A stretch of 40,394 nucleotides of DNA, from NCBI GenBank assembly GCA_001412355.1, contig LKUD01000042.1, positions 1 through 40,394 on the forward strand, in the 5' to 3' direction. Both the position numbers and the translations under genes were made by a program. Below are positions 24,646 through 33,042 of this stretch, piece after piece. Under the pieces are notes generated by a model. That model saw only the letters and a program-made list of their open reading frames with translations, was not told the DNA's origin and did not search any database. Every line of letters begins with the position of its first letter. The stretch's first letter is position 1. The DNA comes from Methanoculleus sp. SDB (GTDB lineage Archaea > Halobacteriota > Methanomicrobia > Methanomicrobiales > Methanomicrobiaceae).

Positions 24646-25218
24646 ATGACAGAGGAGATCTTCGAGCGGTATGCCGGGGAATATGATGCCTGGTATGATG
24701 TGCACCGGAGCGTCTATCACGCAGAACTGGCCCGCATTCAGAGCGTCCTCCCTCCGGTCGATGCCCGGAGCGTTGAAGTCGGCGTGGGATCCGGGAGGTT
24801 CGCCGGCCCGCTCGGGATCCGGCTGGGCATCGAACCCTCGCGGGCACTCGGCGGGATGGCATACCGGAGGGGAATCGATGTCATCCGCGGCCGTGCGGAA
24901 AGCCTTCCCCTCCGGGATAACTCGTGTTCGCTGGCGCTTCTCGTGACCGTTCTCTGTTTCCTTGACGATCCACACGGGGCGCTTGCCGAACTATACAGGA
25001 TTGTCGTCCCGGGGGGCGCCCTCGTCATCGGCTTCCTCGAACGCGACGGTCCGGTCGTGCGGACGTACCTCCGCGAGGGGGAGAAGGGGCGTTTTCTCTC
25101 CCATGCCCGTTTTTTCTCGTCCGATGAGGTTCGGGGGCTCCTCCGGCAGGCCGGATTTTCCGTGCTTTCGGGGGATTCCCGGCAGGGATTCGGTGTTTTC
25201 GTGGCGAAGAAGGACTGA
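24646..25218 (+). CDS. Class I SAM-dependent methyltransferase
   Basis: A 190-residue enzyme. It opens TEEIFERYAGEYDAWYDVHRSVY, typical of Methyltransf_11 proteins; motif I is VEVGVGSGRF (43-52), the acidic strand end IEPS (60-63), then RGRAESLPLRDNSCSLALLVTVLCFLDD and YRIVVPGGALVIGFLERDG. The C-terminal half has the FSSDEVRGLLRQAGF element of the family. ATG 24646 is favoured over the in-frame TTG at 24607, which would add 13 residues outside the family pattern. Substrate unknown. It ends 11 bases before the convergent end of the trp operon. Confidence 0.88.
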   Translation: MTEEIFERYAGEYDAWYDVHRSVYHAELARIQSVLPPVDARSVEVGVGSGRFAGPLGIRLGIEPSRALGGMAYRRGIDVIRGRAESLPLRDNSCSLALLVTVLCFLDDPHGALAELYRIVVPGGALVIGFLERDGPVVRTYLREGEKGRFLSHARFFSSDEVRGLLRQAGFSVLSGDSRQGFGVFVAKKD

Positions 25219-25229
25219 AGGGAACATTA

Positions 25230-26024
25230 TTAAACCCCGTGCGAATCCACCGCCGCCTTCATCCGGGCGGTGAACGCCGCAAGCTCCCGCTCCATCCTGC
25301 CAGGATTTCCGGCATTTCTCTCGATAATCTCCACGATGGCGCTTCCGACAATAACGCCGTCCGCTCCGGCCTCCACCGCCTGCCGGGCCTGGACTTCATC
25401 CGCTATCCCGAAGCCGAGGGCGAGCGGCATGTCGGTCTGCTCCCGTACCCGTCGGATCAGGGGCCGGGCGGCTTCCGAGAGCGTTTCACGTTTTCCCGTC
25501 ACCCCCGAGAGGGAGACCAGGTAGAGAAAGCCGCCGGCCAGTGCGGAAATCATTTTCACGCGGGCGGGGGGCGTTGTCGGTGTCACCGTAAAGATCTGCT
25601 CAATCCCTGACTCTTTCGCAGGGCCCGTCACCAACCCCGCCTCTTCGGCCGGCATATCGACGACCAGTATCCCGTCAACCCCGGCGTCCTTCGCCTCGCG
25701 GTAGAAGCATGCGGGCCCCCGGGCATAGACCGTGTTGCAGTATACGAGCAGCACGACCGGAATATCCGACTCTTTCCTGATCTCCCTCACGAGCGTAAAG
25801 GCGGAGGCGGTCGTTGCACCGGCAGAGAGAGCCCGTTCATCGGCCCGCTGGATTACGGGGCCGTCGCCCACCGGGTCCGAGAACGGGATGCCCAGCTCCA
25901 GAATGTCCGCTCCCGAACGGATGAGGGTCTGCGCAATCATAAGCGAGGTCGCGTAATCGGGATCGCCCGCCACCGTAAAGGCGATGAATGCCGGTCCTTC
26001 AAAGGCTTTATTGATTCTGCTCAT
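25230..26024 (-). CDS. trpA: Tryptophan synthase alpha chain
   Basis: A 264-residue TIM-barrel enzyme that cleaves indole-3-glycerol phosphate to indole and glyceraldehyde 3-phosphate. The motif [15 protein letters not shown] carries the catalytic Glu43 and Asp54; other conserved parts are the AFTVAGDP start, FTVTPTTP, the loop-6 segment [12 protein letters not shown], and GFGI near the phosphate site. CGGGAGGTCGTGC precedes ATG 26024, giving a good ribosome-binding site; the longer open frame upstream lies inside trpB in another frame. It is the last gene of trpEGDCFBA and overlaps trpB by 17 bases. Confidence 0.97.
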   Translation of the reverse strand: MSRINKAFEGPAFIAFTVAGDPDYATSLMIAQTLIRSGADILELGIPFSDPVGDGPVIQRADERALSAGATTASAFTLVREIRKESDIPVVLLVYCNTVYARGPACFYREAKDAGVDGILVVDMPAEEAGLVTGPAKESGIEQIFTVTPTTPPARVKMISALAGGFLYLVSLSGVTGKRETLSEAARPLIRRVREQTDMPLALGFGIADEVQARQAVEAGADGVIVGSAIVEIIERNAGNPGRMERELAAFTARMKAAVDSHGV

Positions 26025-27177
26025 GCACGACCTCCCGTGTGATATCCTTGTCACCCCTCCCGGAGAGGTTGATGATGACGATATCGTCTTTTTCGAACCT
26101 GCCCTTCTCCCGGAGGAGATAGGCAACCGCATGCGCCGACTCGAGTGCCGGCACGATTCCCTCCCGTCGCGAGAGATACCGGAACGCGTCGAGGACCTCC
26201 GTGTCCCGGACGCTTTCATAGCGTACCCGGCCGGTATCTTTGAGCATGCTATGCTCGGGCCCGACCGAGGGGTAGTCCAGCCCGGCCGCTATCGAGTGCG
26301 TTCCGCGGACCTGCCCGTCGTCGTCCTGGAGAAGGTAGGAGAGGGCTCCGTGCAGGATCCCCGGCCTGCCGTGCCCGAGCGAGGCACCGTGTTCTCCGGG
26401 CTCTATGCCCCTGCCGCCGGCCTCGACGCCGGTGAGCGCCACATCATCCCCGAGGAAGGGATGGAAGATCCCGATGGCATTGGATCCGCCGCCCACACAG
26501 GCGATCACGTCATCGGGGAGGCGCTCCTCACGCTCGAGGATCTGCCGCCGGGCCTCCTTTCCGATGACTGTCTGGAAATCCCTGACCATCCGGGGGTACG
26601 GGTGCGGCCCGACGACAGAGCCGAGGATATAGGCAGAATCCCCGGCACTGGCTGCCCAGTCCCGCATCGCCTCATTGACCGCATCCTTGAGGGTCGCGGT
26701 CCCGCCGCTTACCGGGATGACGGTTGCGCCCATCAGCTCCATTCTGACGACATTAAGATGCTGTCGGGTGCAGTCCGTCTCTCCCATGTATACCTCGACC
26801 GGGAGACCGATCACCGCCCCGGCAATCGCCGTCGCAACGCCGTGCTGGCCGGCTCCCGTCTCGGCGATCAGCCTCTTTTTGTTCATATGGCGTGCAAGAA
26901 GGGCCTGTCCGAGCGTGTTGTTGAGTTTATGCGCCCCGCCATGGAGGAGGTCCTCGCGTTTGAGGTATACCCTGCACCCCATATCGTCCGAGACATTCCT
27001 GCAGAATGTCAGGGGTGTCTCCCTCCCGGCATACTCCGTCAGGTACAACGCAAGCTCGTCCTGAAACTCCCTGCTCCGGCAGATGGTTCTCTGCCCCTCC
27101 TCGAGCGCCGCCAGGGCTGCCATCAGGGTTTCCGGAACAAACTGACCGCCGTATTGGCCGAAACGTCCTTTCTTCAT
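26008..27177 (-). CDS. trpB: Tryptophan synthase beta chain
   Basis: A 389-residue PLP enzyme that joins indole and serine. It begins [18 protein letters not shown]. The PLP lysine is Lys84 in [13 protein letters not shown]; the [10 protein letters not shown] loop and the Gly-rich [10 protein letters not shown] phosphate-binding loop follow. Sequence and length fit canonical TrpB1, the alpha-dependent form. ATG 27177 has GGAGG five to six bases before it and overlaps the trpF stop by four bases, so it is preferred to ATG 27192. Confidence 0.97.
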   Translation of the reverse strand: MKKGRFGQYGGQFVPETLMAALAALEEGQRTICRSREFQDELALYLTEYAGRETPLTFCRNVSDDMGCRVYLKREDLLHGGAHKLNNTLGQALLARHMNKKRLIAETGAGQHGVATAIAGAVIGLPVEVYMGETDCTRQHLNVVRMELMGATVIPVSGGTATLKDAVNEAMRDWAASAGDSAYILGSVVGPHPYPRMVRDFQTVIGKEARRQILEREERLPDDVIACVGGGSNAIGIFHPFLGDDVALTGVEAGGRGIEPGEHGASLGHGRPGILHGALSYLLQDDDGQVRGTHSIAAGLDYPSVGPEHSMLKDTGRVRYESVRDTEVLDAFRYLSRREGIVPALESAHAVAYLLREKGRFEKDDIVIINLSGRGDKDITREVVHEQNQ

Positions 27178-27743
27178 GGAAGCCTCCTGCATGCGCTGAT
27201 AAATGCACGCACGAGCCGGGGGTCCTTGACTCCGGGCCGGCTCTCGACCCCCGACGCCACATCGAGTGCATAGGGGCAGAGGGCCGCTGCGGCGTTCGCA
27301 TTCTCCGGGGTCAGCCCTCCGGCAAGGATGGCCGGGAGGGGGCAGTTTGCGAGCACCTGCCGCGCAAATCCCCGGTCAAAGGGCTGCCCCCTCCCCCTGC
27401 TGGAGTCGATCACGACCGCATCGCAGGGGTAGGCCGGCCTCTGTCCGGGGCTGATCATACGCAGGACCCGCGCACGGGTGCGGGGGAGGGGGATCTCCGC
27501 CCGCACCTGCACGGCCGGGGTGCGGAGCGCGAGCATCTCGTCGATCTCCTCCCCGTCCTCCGTCGCCGTCACGCATACCCCTGTCGTGAAGGGGCCGAGT
27601 CGATCAAGGATCTCTCCGGCGCGCTCCACCGCAACCGAGCGCGGCGAATCGCTGAAGACGACGATGCCGACGGCATCGGCTCCCGCCTCCTCCGCACAGC
27701 GTGCATCCCCGGGCGAGGTGACCCCGCAGATCTTTATGCGAAT
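27174..27743 (-). CDS. trpF: Phosphoribosylanthranilate isomerase with probable AUU start
   Basis: The first ATG/GTG/TTG in this frame (GTG at 27629) gives only 151 residues and misses the first beta strand and the catalytic Cys. The frame is open further up, and translation from ATT at 27743-27741 yields [27 protein letters not shown], the standard TrpF N-terminus, and a 189-residue protein. The catalytic pair would be Cys6 (KICG) and Asp113 (VVIDSS); GGLTPEN and DVASGVES form the phosphate site. GGAGGG lies about six bases before this ATT, and no ATG, GTG or TTG occurs in frame between the trpC end and 27629. So the gene either starts with AUU or has a sequencing error. It overlaps trpC by 10 bases and trpB by four. 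Confidence 0.88.
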   Translation of the reverse strand: MRIKICGVTSPGDARCAEEAGADAVGIVVFSDSPRSVAVERAGEILDRLGPFTTGVCVTATEDGEEIDEMLALRTPAVQVRAEIPLPRTRARVLRMISPGQRPAYPCDAVVIDSSRGRGQPFDRGFARQVLANCPLPAILAGGLTPENANAAAALCPYALDVASGVESRPGVKDPRLVRAFISACRRLP

Positions 27744-28480
27744 ACCAATCCCTCCAGTGCCGTGTGCGGCTCCTTTGCTGACATGAGTGCCGTTCCGACA
27801 AGGAAGGCGTCGGCATGGGGGGCAAGCCGCCTGATATCCTCCGGCCCTGTAATCCCGCTCATCGCGACGACGAGCCTGCCGGCATTCCGAATCCGTCCGG
27901 CTCGTTCGGCCGTTGTATCCGGCCGGATCTGCATGGTGCGGAGGTCACGGTTGTTGATCCCGATGATCCCGGCACCCGATGCGAGCGCCACCTCCACATC
28001 ATGGTGCGTGTGCACCTCGACCAGGGGTTCGAGCCCCGCCTTCCGGGCAGCAGTGACGAACGTTCCGAGCCGGTCGCCGAGCAGGCCCGCGATCAGGAGC
28101 ACCGCATCCGCCCCGAGCTCTTTCGTCTCCCCGATCTGGCGTACATCGATGATGAAGTCCTTTCGTAAAACCGGGAGAGAGACAACTTCTTTCACCGCCG
28201 CAATATCTTCCGGCCTTCCCCCGAAGAATTCGGGCTCGGTGAGAACCGATATGGCCGCACACCCGCCTCTCCGATATTCTTCCGCGATTGCGGCGGGATC
28301 GGTCCGATCCCGTATCCTTCCCGAGGAGGGCGAGGAAAACTTGATCTCCGCGATGACCGCATGCCTTCCCCGAACGGACGTTATCGCCTCCTTCAGGCTC
28401 AGAGGGTCGTTCCTCTCTCCGCCTCGTCCGGGCTCTTTTATCCGATGCCGTGTCGTCCTGAGGATCTCGTCCAGAATCAT
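27734..28480 (-). CDS. trpC: Indole-3-glycerol phosphate synthase
   Basis: A 248-residue TIM-barrel enzyme that closes the indole ring. IAEIKFSSPSSG holds the substrate Lys47, SVLTEPEFFGG the catalytic Glu, LRKDFIIDVRQI the catalytic Lys, and GINNRDL and AMSGI complete the phosphate site. It lacks any fused TrpF domain. The start overlaps the trpD stop by four bases, and its last 10 bases contain the likely trpF start. Confidence 0.97.
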   Translation of the reverse strand: MILDEILRTTRHRIKEPGRGGERNDPLSLKEAITSVRGRHAVIAEIKFSSPSSGRIRDRTDPAAIAEEYRRGGCAAISVLTEPEFFGGRPEDIAAVKEVVSLPVLRKDFIIDVRQIGETKELGADAVLLIAGLLGDRLGTFVTAARKAGLEPLVEVHTHHDVEVALASGAGIIGINNRDLRTMQIRPDTTAERAGRIRNAGRLVVAMSGITGPEDIRRLAPHADAFLVGTALMSAKEPHTALEGLVFA

Positions 28481-29499
28481 GGTGTTTCCCCGGTTATCTC
28501 AATCAGCGATTCCAGTTTTCTCCGGGCCTTTCCGCTGTCAATCGAGTCCTCCGCACGGCGGATGCCCTCGTCAAGCGAACCTGCCCGTCCCCCGAGGCAT
28601 ATCGCGGCCCCGGCATTCATGAGCACGATGTCGCGTGCCGGCCCCTCCCCTCCTCCGAGGACGTGCAGGAAGATCTCCGCATTCTCTCCAGCATCGCCTC
28701 CCCTGAGCGCGGCCGGATCGGCCTCGGAGATGCCGAAGTCCCGGCATGAAAGTTCGTAATGCTCCACCTTCCCGTCGGTGAGCTCTGAAACCCGGGTTCT
28801 CCCGGCCGTTGTGATCTCATCGAGCCCGTCGCCGTGAACGACCATCGCCCGCCGGGTGCCGAGTATCTTCAGGGCACCGGCGACCGTTTCCGTGAGCTCC
28901 GGGTTGTATACGCCGATGAGCTGGGCTTCTGCCCCGGCAGGGTTTGCAAGCGGGCCGAGGATATTGAAGAGGCTCCGTATCCCGATCTCCATCCGCGGCC
29001 CGGCAACGGCTTTCATCGCCCGGTGGTACAGGGGTGCGAACAGAAAGCCGATGCCAATCTCCTCTATGATGCGGCATGTTCTTTCGGGCGGGATGGCGAG
29101 GACGACCCCGACCTTCTCCAGCAGATCGGCTGATCCGCACCTGCTGCTCACGCTTCTGTTTCCGTGTTTGACGACGGGAACCCCTGCACCCGCGGCGACG
29201 AACGCGGCTGCCGTGCTGATATTGAACGTTCCTCGCATATCCCCTCCCGTCCCGCAGGTATCGACGAGCGTGCCTTCACATTTCGGCCTTATTGCCGCGG
29301 CATGCTCCCTCAGCACACCCGCACCGGCGGCAATCTCGGTCTTCGTCTCTCCCTTCATGCTCATTGCGGTCAGGAAAGCTCCGATCTGTGCATCTGTCGC
29401 ACTGCCTGTCATCATGGAAGTCATGGCAGACGCCGCCTCATCGGCGGTGAGATCCGTCCGTGCCGCGGCCCGTGCTATCGCTCTCTGCATCACCGGCAC
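28477..29499 (-). CDS. trpD: Anthranilate phosphoribosyltransferase
   Basis: A 340-residue enzyme that joins anthranilate to PRPP. DTCGTGGD (80-87) is the PRPP loop, followed by FNISTAAAFVAAGAGVPVVKHGNRSVSSRCGSAD, FLFAPLYHRAM and NILGPLANP, all family hallmarks. The ATG at 29499 lies 10 bases inside the trpG end; the in-frame ATG at 29490 would remove only three residues. No fusion with TrpG is present, unlike some bacterial TrpGD proteins. Confidence 0.97.
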   Translation of the reverse strand: MPVMQRAIARAAARTDLTADEAASAMTSMMTGSATDAQIGAFLTAMSMKGETKTEIAAGAGVLREHAAAIRPKCEGTLVDTCGTGGDMRGTFNISTAAAFVAAGAGVPVVKHGNRSVSSRCGSADLLEKVGVVLAIPPERTCRIIEEIGIGFLFAPLYHRAMKAVAGPRMEIGIRSLFNILGPLANPAGAEAQLIGVYNPELTETVAGALKILGTRRAMVVHGDGLDEITTAGRTRVSELTDGKVEHYELSCRDFGISEADPAALRGGDAGENAEIFLHVLGGGEGPARDIVLMNAGAAICLGGRAGSLDEGIRRAEDSIDSGKARRKLESLIEITGETP

Positions 29500-30065
29500 C
29501 CGCTCCCCAGGAAATTTGTCATCAGGTGCATGCCTTCCCCCGTGAGGATGCTCTCGGGGTGAAACTGTATGCCCTCAATCGGGTAGTCGCGGTGCCGGAC
29601 GCTCATGACATAGCCGTCATCGCAGCTCACCGCGGTCACGGCAAGTTCGTCGGGGAGCGTCCCCCTCTCCGCGATGAGGGAGTGGTACCTCGTCGCCGTA
29701 AACGGATTCACAAGTCCGGAAAAGATCCCGGCACCATCATGCGAGATCAGGGAGGTCATCCCGTGCATGAGGTTTTCCGCCCGGACGATCTCCCCTCCGA
29801 AAGCGAAGCAGATCGCCTGGTGGCCGAGGCACACGCCGAGGGTCGGGATCTCCCGTGAAAACGTCGCAAGGGCGTGGAGGCAGAGCCCCGAGTTTTCGGG
29901 CCGGCCGGGCCCCGGAGAGAGGATGACCCGCTCGATATCCCGGAGCCGGAGCTTTTCGGGCGGGTAATCGTTCGGCACGACCACGGGCTCCGAGCCCAGG
30001 CGGCCGATCATCTGGCAGAGATTATAGGTAAAGCTGTCGTAGCAGTCGATTACAAGGGCCTTCAT
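29490..30065 (-). CDS. trpG: Anthranilate synthase glutaminase subunit
   Basis: A 191-residue class I glutamine amidotransferase that supplies ammonia to TrpE. The nucleophile is Cys79 in GVCLGHQAI, and the His169/Glu171 pair lies in GIQFHPES; ILSPGPGRPENSG forms the oxyanion region. Context next to trpE, rather than a folate gene, favours anthranilate over aminodeoxychorismate synthesis. ATG overlaps the trpE stop by four bases. Confidence 0.96.
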   Translation of the reverse strand: MKALVIDCYDSFTYNLCQMIGRLGSEPVVVPNDYPPEKLRLRDIERVILSPGPGRPENSGLCLHALATFSREIPTLGVCLGHQAICFAFGGEIVRAENLMHGMTSLISHDGAGIFSGLVNPFTATRYHSLIAERGTLPDELAVTAVSCDDGYVMSVRHRDYPIEGIQFHPESILTGEGMHLMTNFLGSGCR

Positions 30066-31534
30066 CCTTTTCCCTCCGCTCTCCTGATTGCATCGAGCAT
30101 GGCCCCGGCCTTTATCGCGGTCTCGGCATATTCCTTCTCGGGGACAGAGTCCGCGACGATGCCGGCTCCGGCCTGGACGGAGGCCTTTCCGTTTTCGACG
30201 ACGATTGTCCGGATGGCTATTGCGAGGTTCAGATCCCCGTTCAGCCCGATATAGCCGGCAGCTCCCGCATAGATGCCTCTCTTCTCGTCCTCCAGTTCGT
30301 CGATGATCTGCATCGCCCTGATCTTCGGCGCACCGGAAACCGTTCCGGCGGGAAAACAGGAGACGAAGGCATCAAACCGGTCGCAGTCGTCTCTGAGTCT
30401 GCCGTTCACCCGGGAAACGATATGCTGGACATGAGAAAACTTCTCGACCTCCATGAAAATGTCGGGAGTGACCGAGCCGTAGGTGCAGACCCTGCCGAGA
30501 TCATTTCGTGCCAGATCGACGAGCATGAGGTGTTCGGCGCACTCCTTTCTGTCGGCGAGGAGTTCCCGGGCAAGCCGCCCGTCCTCTGCCGCGTCCTGTC
30601 CCCGCGGCCGGGTGCCGGCGATGGGAACGGTGGTCACCGTTTTTCCTTCGACTCTCACAAGCATTTCGGGGCTGGATCCGATGATCTGCCTCTTCCCGAA
30701 GTCGAGGAAGTACATGTAATTGCTCGGATTCACCTCCCTGAGAGTCGCATAAAGAGCCCGTGGCGATGCGCTGAACGGGCACTCCATTTTTCGGGAGATG
30801 ACCGCCTGGAGGATCTCGCCCGAACGGACGTATTCCTTCGCCCGCGCCACCCGCTCTTCATAGGCTTTTTCAGTGAGGTTCGAGGTAAGCCGCAGTTTTC
30901 CGGAGCCTTCGGATCTGTTCGCATGCCCTGCCGGTCTGCGGGCCCGGTCCCGTATTCGCCGTTCTGCTTTGTCATATTCTTCCAAGGGATCGGAGTTCTC
31001 CGTGATGAGCGGATAGGAAAAAAGATACCTGGCATTGTCCCGGTGATCGGTGACAATGCTCTCGCGGGTGAATATAAACTCGGCAACCGGCGTTTTTCTC
31101 TCTGCCGGACGATACTCCGGGAGCATCTCGTAGAGCGAGTAGACAAGATCATACGCAAAGTAGCCGGCAAAGCACCCAGTGAAATCAGGCGTATTCTCTG
31201 TGCATACCGTAAAGGCGTCGATAATCGACCTGACCGTCTCGACGGGGTTCCGGCCTCGGGCCGCCCGGCGCGCAGTCTCGACATACCGCTCGTCTCCCGT
31301 CAGGCTGAGCCCGTCTCCGATCGAGATGGTCAGCACGACATCCATTCCCCTCACCGAATACCGCGCATCCCTTTTTTTCGTATCAAGGGATTCAAGGATA
31401 AATCCGCAGTCCCCGCCGGGAAGGATACTTTCCGGCAGGGTCGTGCAGAGCGGAATTATCACGGGCTTTTTACTGCTGTGCGTAATTTTCTCGAATTCTT
31501 CTGCCGTCAGGTTCAGTTCTGTTCCGGTCTCCAT
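30062..31534 (-). CDS. trpE: Anthranilate synthase component I
   Basis: A 490-residue chorismate-binding enzyme, first gene of the trp operon. ILES (46-49) matches the LLES element through which tryptophan feeds back, so the enzyme is probably inhibited by Trp. The C-terminal catalytic half shows QAVISRKMECP, YMYFLDFGKRQIIGSSPEMLVRV, PIAGTRPRG, LVDLARNDLGRVC, and FPAGTVSGAPKIRAMQIIDELE. ATG 31534 is chosen (GGTGAT about ten bases upstream); a TTG at 31558 would add eight residues. With trpG it converts chorismate and glutamine to anthranilate. Confidence 0.97.
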   Translation of the reverse strand: METGTELNLTAEEFEKITHSSKKPVIIPLCTTLPESILPGGDCGFILESLDTKKRDARYSVRGMDVVLTISIGDGLSLTGDERYVETARRAARGRNPVETVRSIIDAFTVCTENTPDFTGCFAGYFAYDLVYSLYEMLPEYRPAERKTPVAEFIFTRESIVTDHRDNARYLFSYPLITENSDPLEEYDKAERRIRDRARRPAGHANRSEGSGKLRLTSNLTEKAYEERVARAKEYVRSGEILQAVISRKMECPFSASPRALYATLREVNPSNYMYFLDFGKRQIIGSSPEMLVRVEGKTVTTVPIAGTRPRGQDAAEDGRLARELLADRKECAEHLMLVDLARNDLGRVCTYGSVTPDIFMEVEKFSHVQHIVSRVNGRLRDDCDRFDAFVSCFPAGTVSGAPKIRAMQIIDELEDEKRGIYAGAAGYIGLNGDLNLAIAIRTIVVENGKASVQAGAGIVADSVPEKEYAETAIKAGAMLDAIRRAEGKG

Positions 31535-31549
31535 TCCACTGGCATCACC

Positions 31550-31608
31550 ACTGAACAAATTTGTACTTCATTGTATAAATATGCTCACAAGTACGCATTA
31601 ATGTACTG
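31550..31608 (-). promoter_or_regulatory. trp operon promoter with GTAC-centred candidate operators
   Basis: Read on the minus strand, TTTATA (31579-31574) is a good TATA box about 40 bases before the trpE ATG, predicting a start near 31550. Three GTAC cores lie around it at 31603-31606, 31591-31594 and 31563-31566, within AGTACA- or AAGTAC-like contexts; two lie upstream of the TATA box and one downstream. TrpY of Methanothermobacter is known to bind TGTACA-type TRP boxes at its trp promoter. The sites here are similar but not identical; a regulator is not encoded in the window. Confidence 0.5.
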
Positions 31609-31715
31609 GGGTAGATCCGAAGAAGGCGCCATCTTCCTTTCTTATGGATAGGGATTCCGGATGAATTCTCAGGTGTTATCGTATGAGGTACCGGCGGCAA
31701 ACTGTTCGATGCCAT

Positions 31716-31881
31716 AAAAAAAGAAGCGGGAGGGCTTCCCCGGGCCGTTCCCGAATATTTTTTCGCATGTGTGTGGACAGGAAAGGAATTCAGGGTGTGC
31801 ATAGTGACCGTTGTATGGTAGGGCAGCCACAGGAACGGAGGAGGTGTGTTCCAACCCGCCGATTTCTCGGGACCGCCCACC
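31716..31881 (-). ncRNA. Candidate small RNA with TATA promoter and oligo-T terminator
   Basis: On the minus strand, a TATATA-rich box at about 31909-31904 predicts transcription from near 31880. GAAGC (31738-31734) and GCTTC (31727-31723) form a hairpin followed by seven T bases (31722-31716), a good terminator. The 165 or so bases between include CCGA-GAAA-TCGG (31870-31859), a hairpin with a GNRA-type tetraloop near the 5' end. No convincing coding frame ends inside this unit. No RNA family recognised. Confidence 0.35.
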
Positions 31882-32259
31882 ACATAACTGTGCTATTTTA
31901 TCATATATATTTCTTACTTAATGTTATTAATATTAATATTTGTATGATATAGCCCCCCCCCGGCACTGATGGGAGCGTTTACAGGATTGAACAGCAAAAA
32001 TCCGCAATGACTCCCGTCGCACTCCATCCGGTGTTTTCCCAGACCCGGCGATGGCGGCCATTGTGGCGCCCTCTTCCCTCTTGTCTCCGGGAAAAGCGAC
32101 TGCCGCGTACCGCTGGCACCTCATCGTTGTCTCCCACACCTCCGCTGCCATGGTGCTCTCCTGAGCCACCGGTTCCCTCCGGGTTGATAGCGAGTGCCGG
32201 AATCGATTGGATTGGCAGCTCTATTTTCTTTGAACGCGAGAAAAATGGGATGGGATTTT

Positions 32260-33042
32260 TTACGGTCGCTCGCGGACAGCCCGTATCGGCACTACATAGG
32301 GTGGTGAGGGGTCGTGCTTTACCAGCGCTTCGATGCCGTACACCTCGCGGATCATCTCAGGAGAGAGCAAATCGGACGGGCTTCCCTGTCCGTATACCGT
32401 TCCCCGGTTGAGAACGAGCAGATCGGTGCAGTACCGTGACGCGAGATTCAGGTCGTGAATTGCCATGATAACCGTGAGGTCTCGCTCACGTGCGAGTCCG
32501 GAAATGACTTCGAGAACCCCCATCTGGTAATGCACGTCAAGGTTGCTTGTGGGTTCGTCCAGCAGGAGGATCTGTGTGTCCTGAACCAGTGCCCGGGCGA
32601 TCATCACCCGCTGCCGCTCTCCCCCGGAGAGATTGCGAATATTCCTGAAGGCAAGATTCTCGATTCCGAGCAGTTTTATCGCCTCTATCACCTTCAGCTC
32701 GTCGGATTCGGAGACGCTCCAGTTCAGGTACGGTCGTCGGCCCATCAGCACGATCTCAAAAACGGTCGAGGAACCTGACGAAGAGATGGCCTGGGGAACA
32801 TACGAGATCCGCCGGGAGAGTTCGCGGCGGGACAATCTCTGCAGATCCGTTCCGTCCAGCCGGATCGAACCCCTGTCCGGGAGGAGTATCTGATCGATGC
32901 ACTTGATCAGGGTCGTCTTTCCGCAGCCGTTCGGCCCCACAATACCGAGGAGTTCACCCTCACCCGTCTCGAACGAGATGGCGTCGAGCACTTTCCCCTG
33001 GCGGTACGAGAAAGAGAGATCCTCGATTCGAAGCGTTACCAC
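32260..33042 (-). CDS. ABC importer ATP-binding protein, FecE/BtuD type
   Basis: A 260-residue ATPase with Walker A GPNGCGKTT (36-43), Q-loop VPQAI, signature LSGGERQRVMIARAL, Walker B LLLDEPTSNLD and the switch His in AIHDLNLASRYCTDLLVL. These fit ATPases of type II importers for iron-siderophores, haem or cobamides. It starts with GTG (33042), whose codon overlaps the last codons and stop of the permease. Last gene of a four-gene operon. Confidence 0.93.
   Translation of the reverse strand: MVTLRIEDLSFSYRQGKVLDAISFETGEGELLGIVGPNGCGKTTLIKCIDQILLPDRGSIRLDGTDLQRLSRRELSRRISYVPQAISSSGSSTVFEIVLMGRRPYLNWSVSESDELKVIEAIKLLGIENLAFRNIRNLSGGERQRVMIARALVQDTQILLLDEPTSNLDVHYQMGVLEVISGLARERDLTVIMAIHDLNLASRYCTDLLVLNRGTVYGQGSPSDLLSPEMIREVYGIEALVKHDPSPPYVVPIRAVRERP

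Larger units (their letters stand above)
31535..32259. other. 725-base non-coding region between the ABC importer and trp operon
   Basis: From the trpE side it holds the trp promoter, a candidate small RNA with oligo-T terminator (about 31716-31881), a very AT-rich block around 31890-31950 with TTAATATTAA, a run of eight or more C bases near 31952, and about 300 bases of ordinary composition before the ABC ATPase stop codon. Minus-strand ORFs at 31545-31883 and 31933-32169 read through but have no recognisable family or convincing codon use. Confidence 0.5.

Noticed and set aside
25984-27273. Long plus-strand ORF opposite trpB
   Set aside because: Shadow of trpB and trpA; no family features.
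27006-28622. 538-residue plus-strand ORF
   Set aside because: Shadow of trpF and trpC; composition is that of antisense translation.
31545-31883. 112-residue minus-strand ORF before trpE
   Set aside because: Ser/Pro/Thr-rich with no family features; it contains an oligo-T terminator and runs through the trp promoter.
31933-32169. Minus-strand ORF with AGGAG before ATG 32151
   Set aside because: A ribosome-binding-site-like sequence exists, but the protein has no recognisable fold, ends in low-complexity sequence and has no promoter signal; judged chance.
32120-32200. Cobalamin-riboswitch-like words (GGGAACCGGTG, CAGGAGA) on the minus strand
   Set aside because: The elements are too close together and in the wrong arrangement, and the site lies downstream of the importer genes, not upstream.
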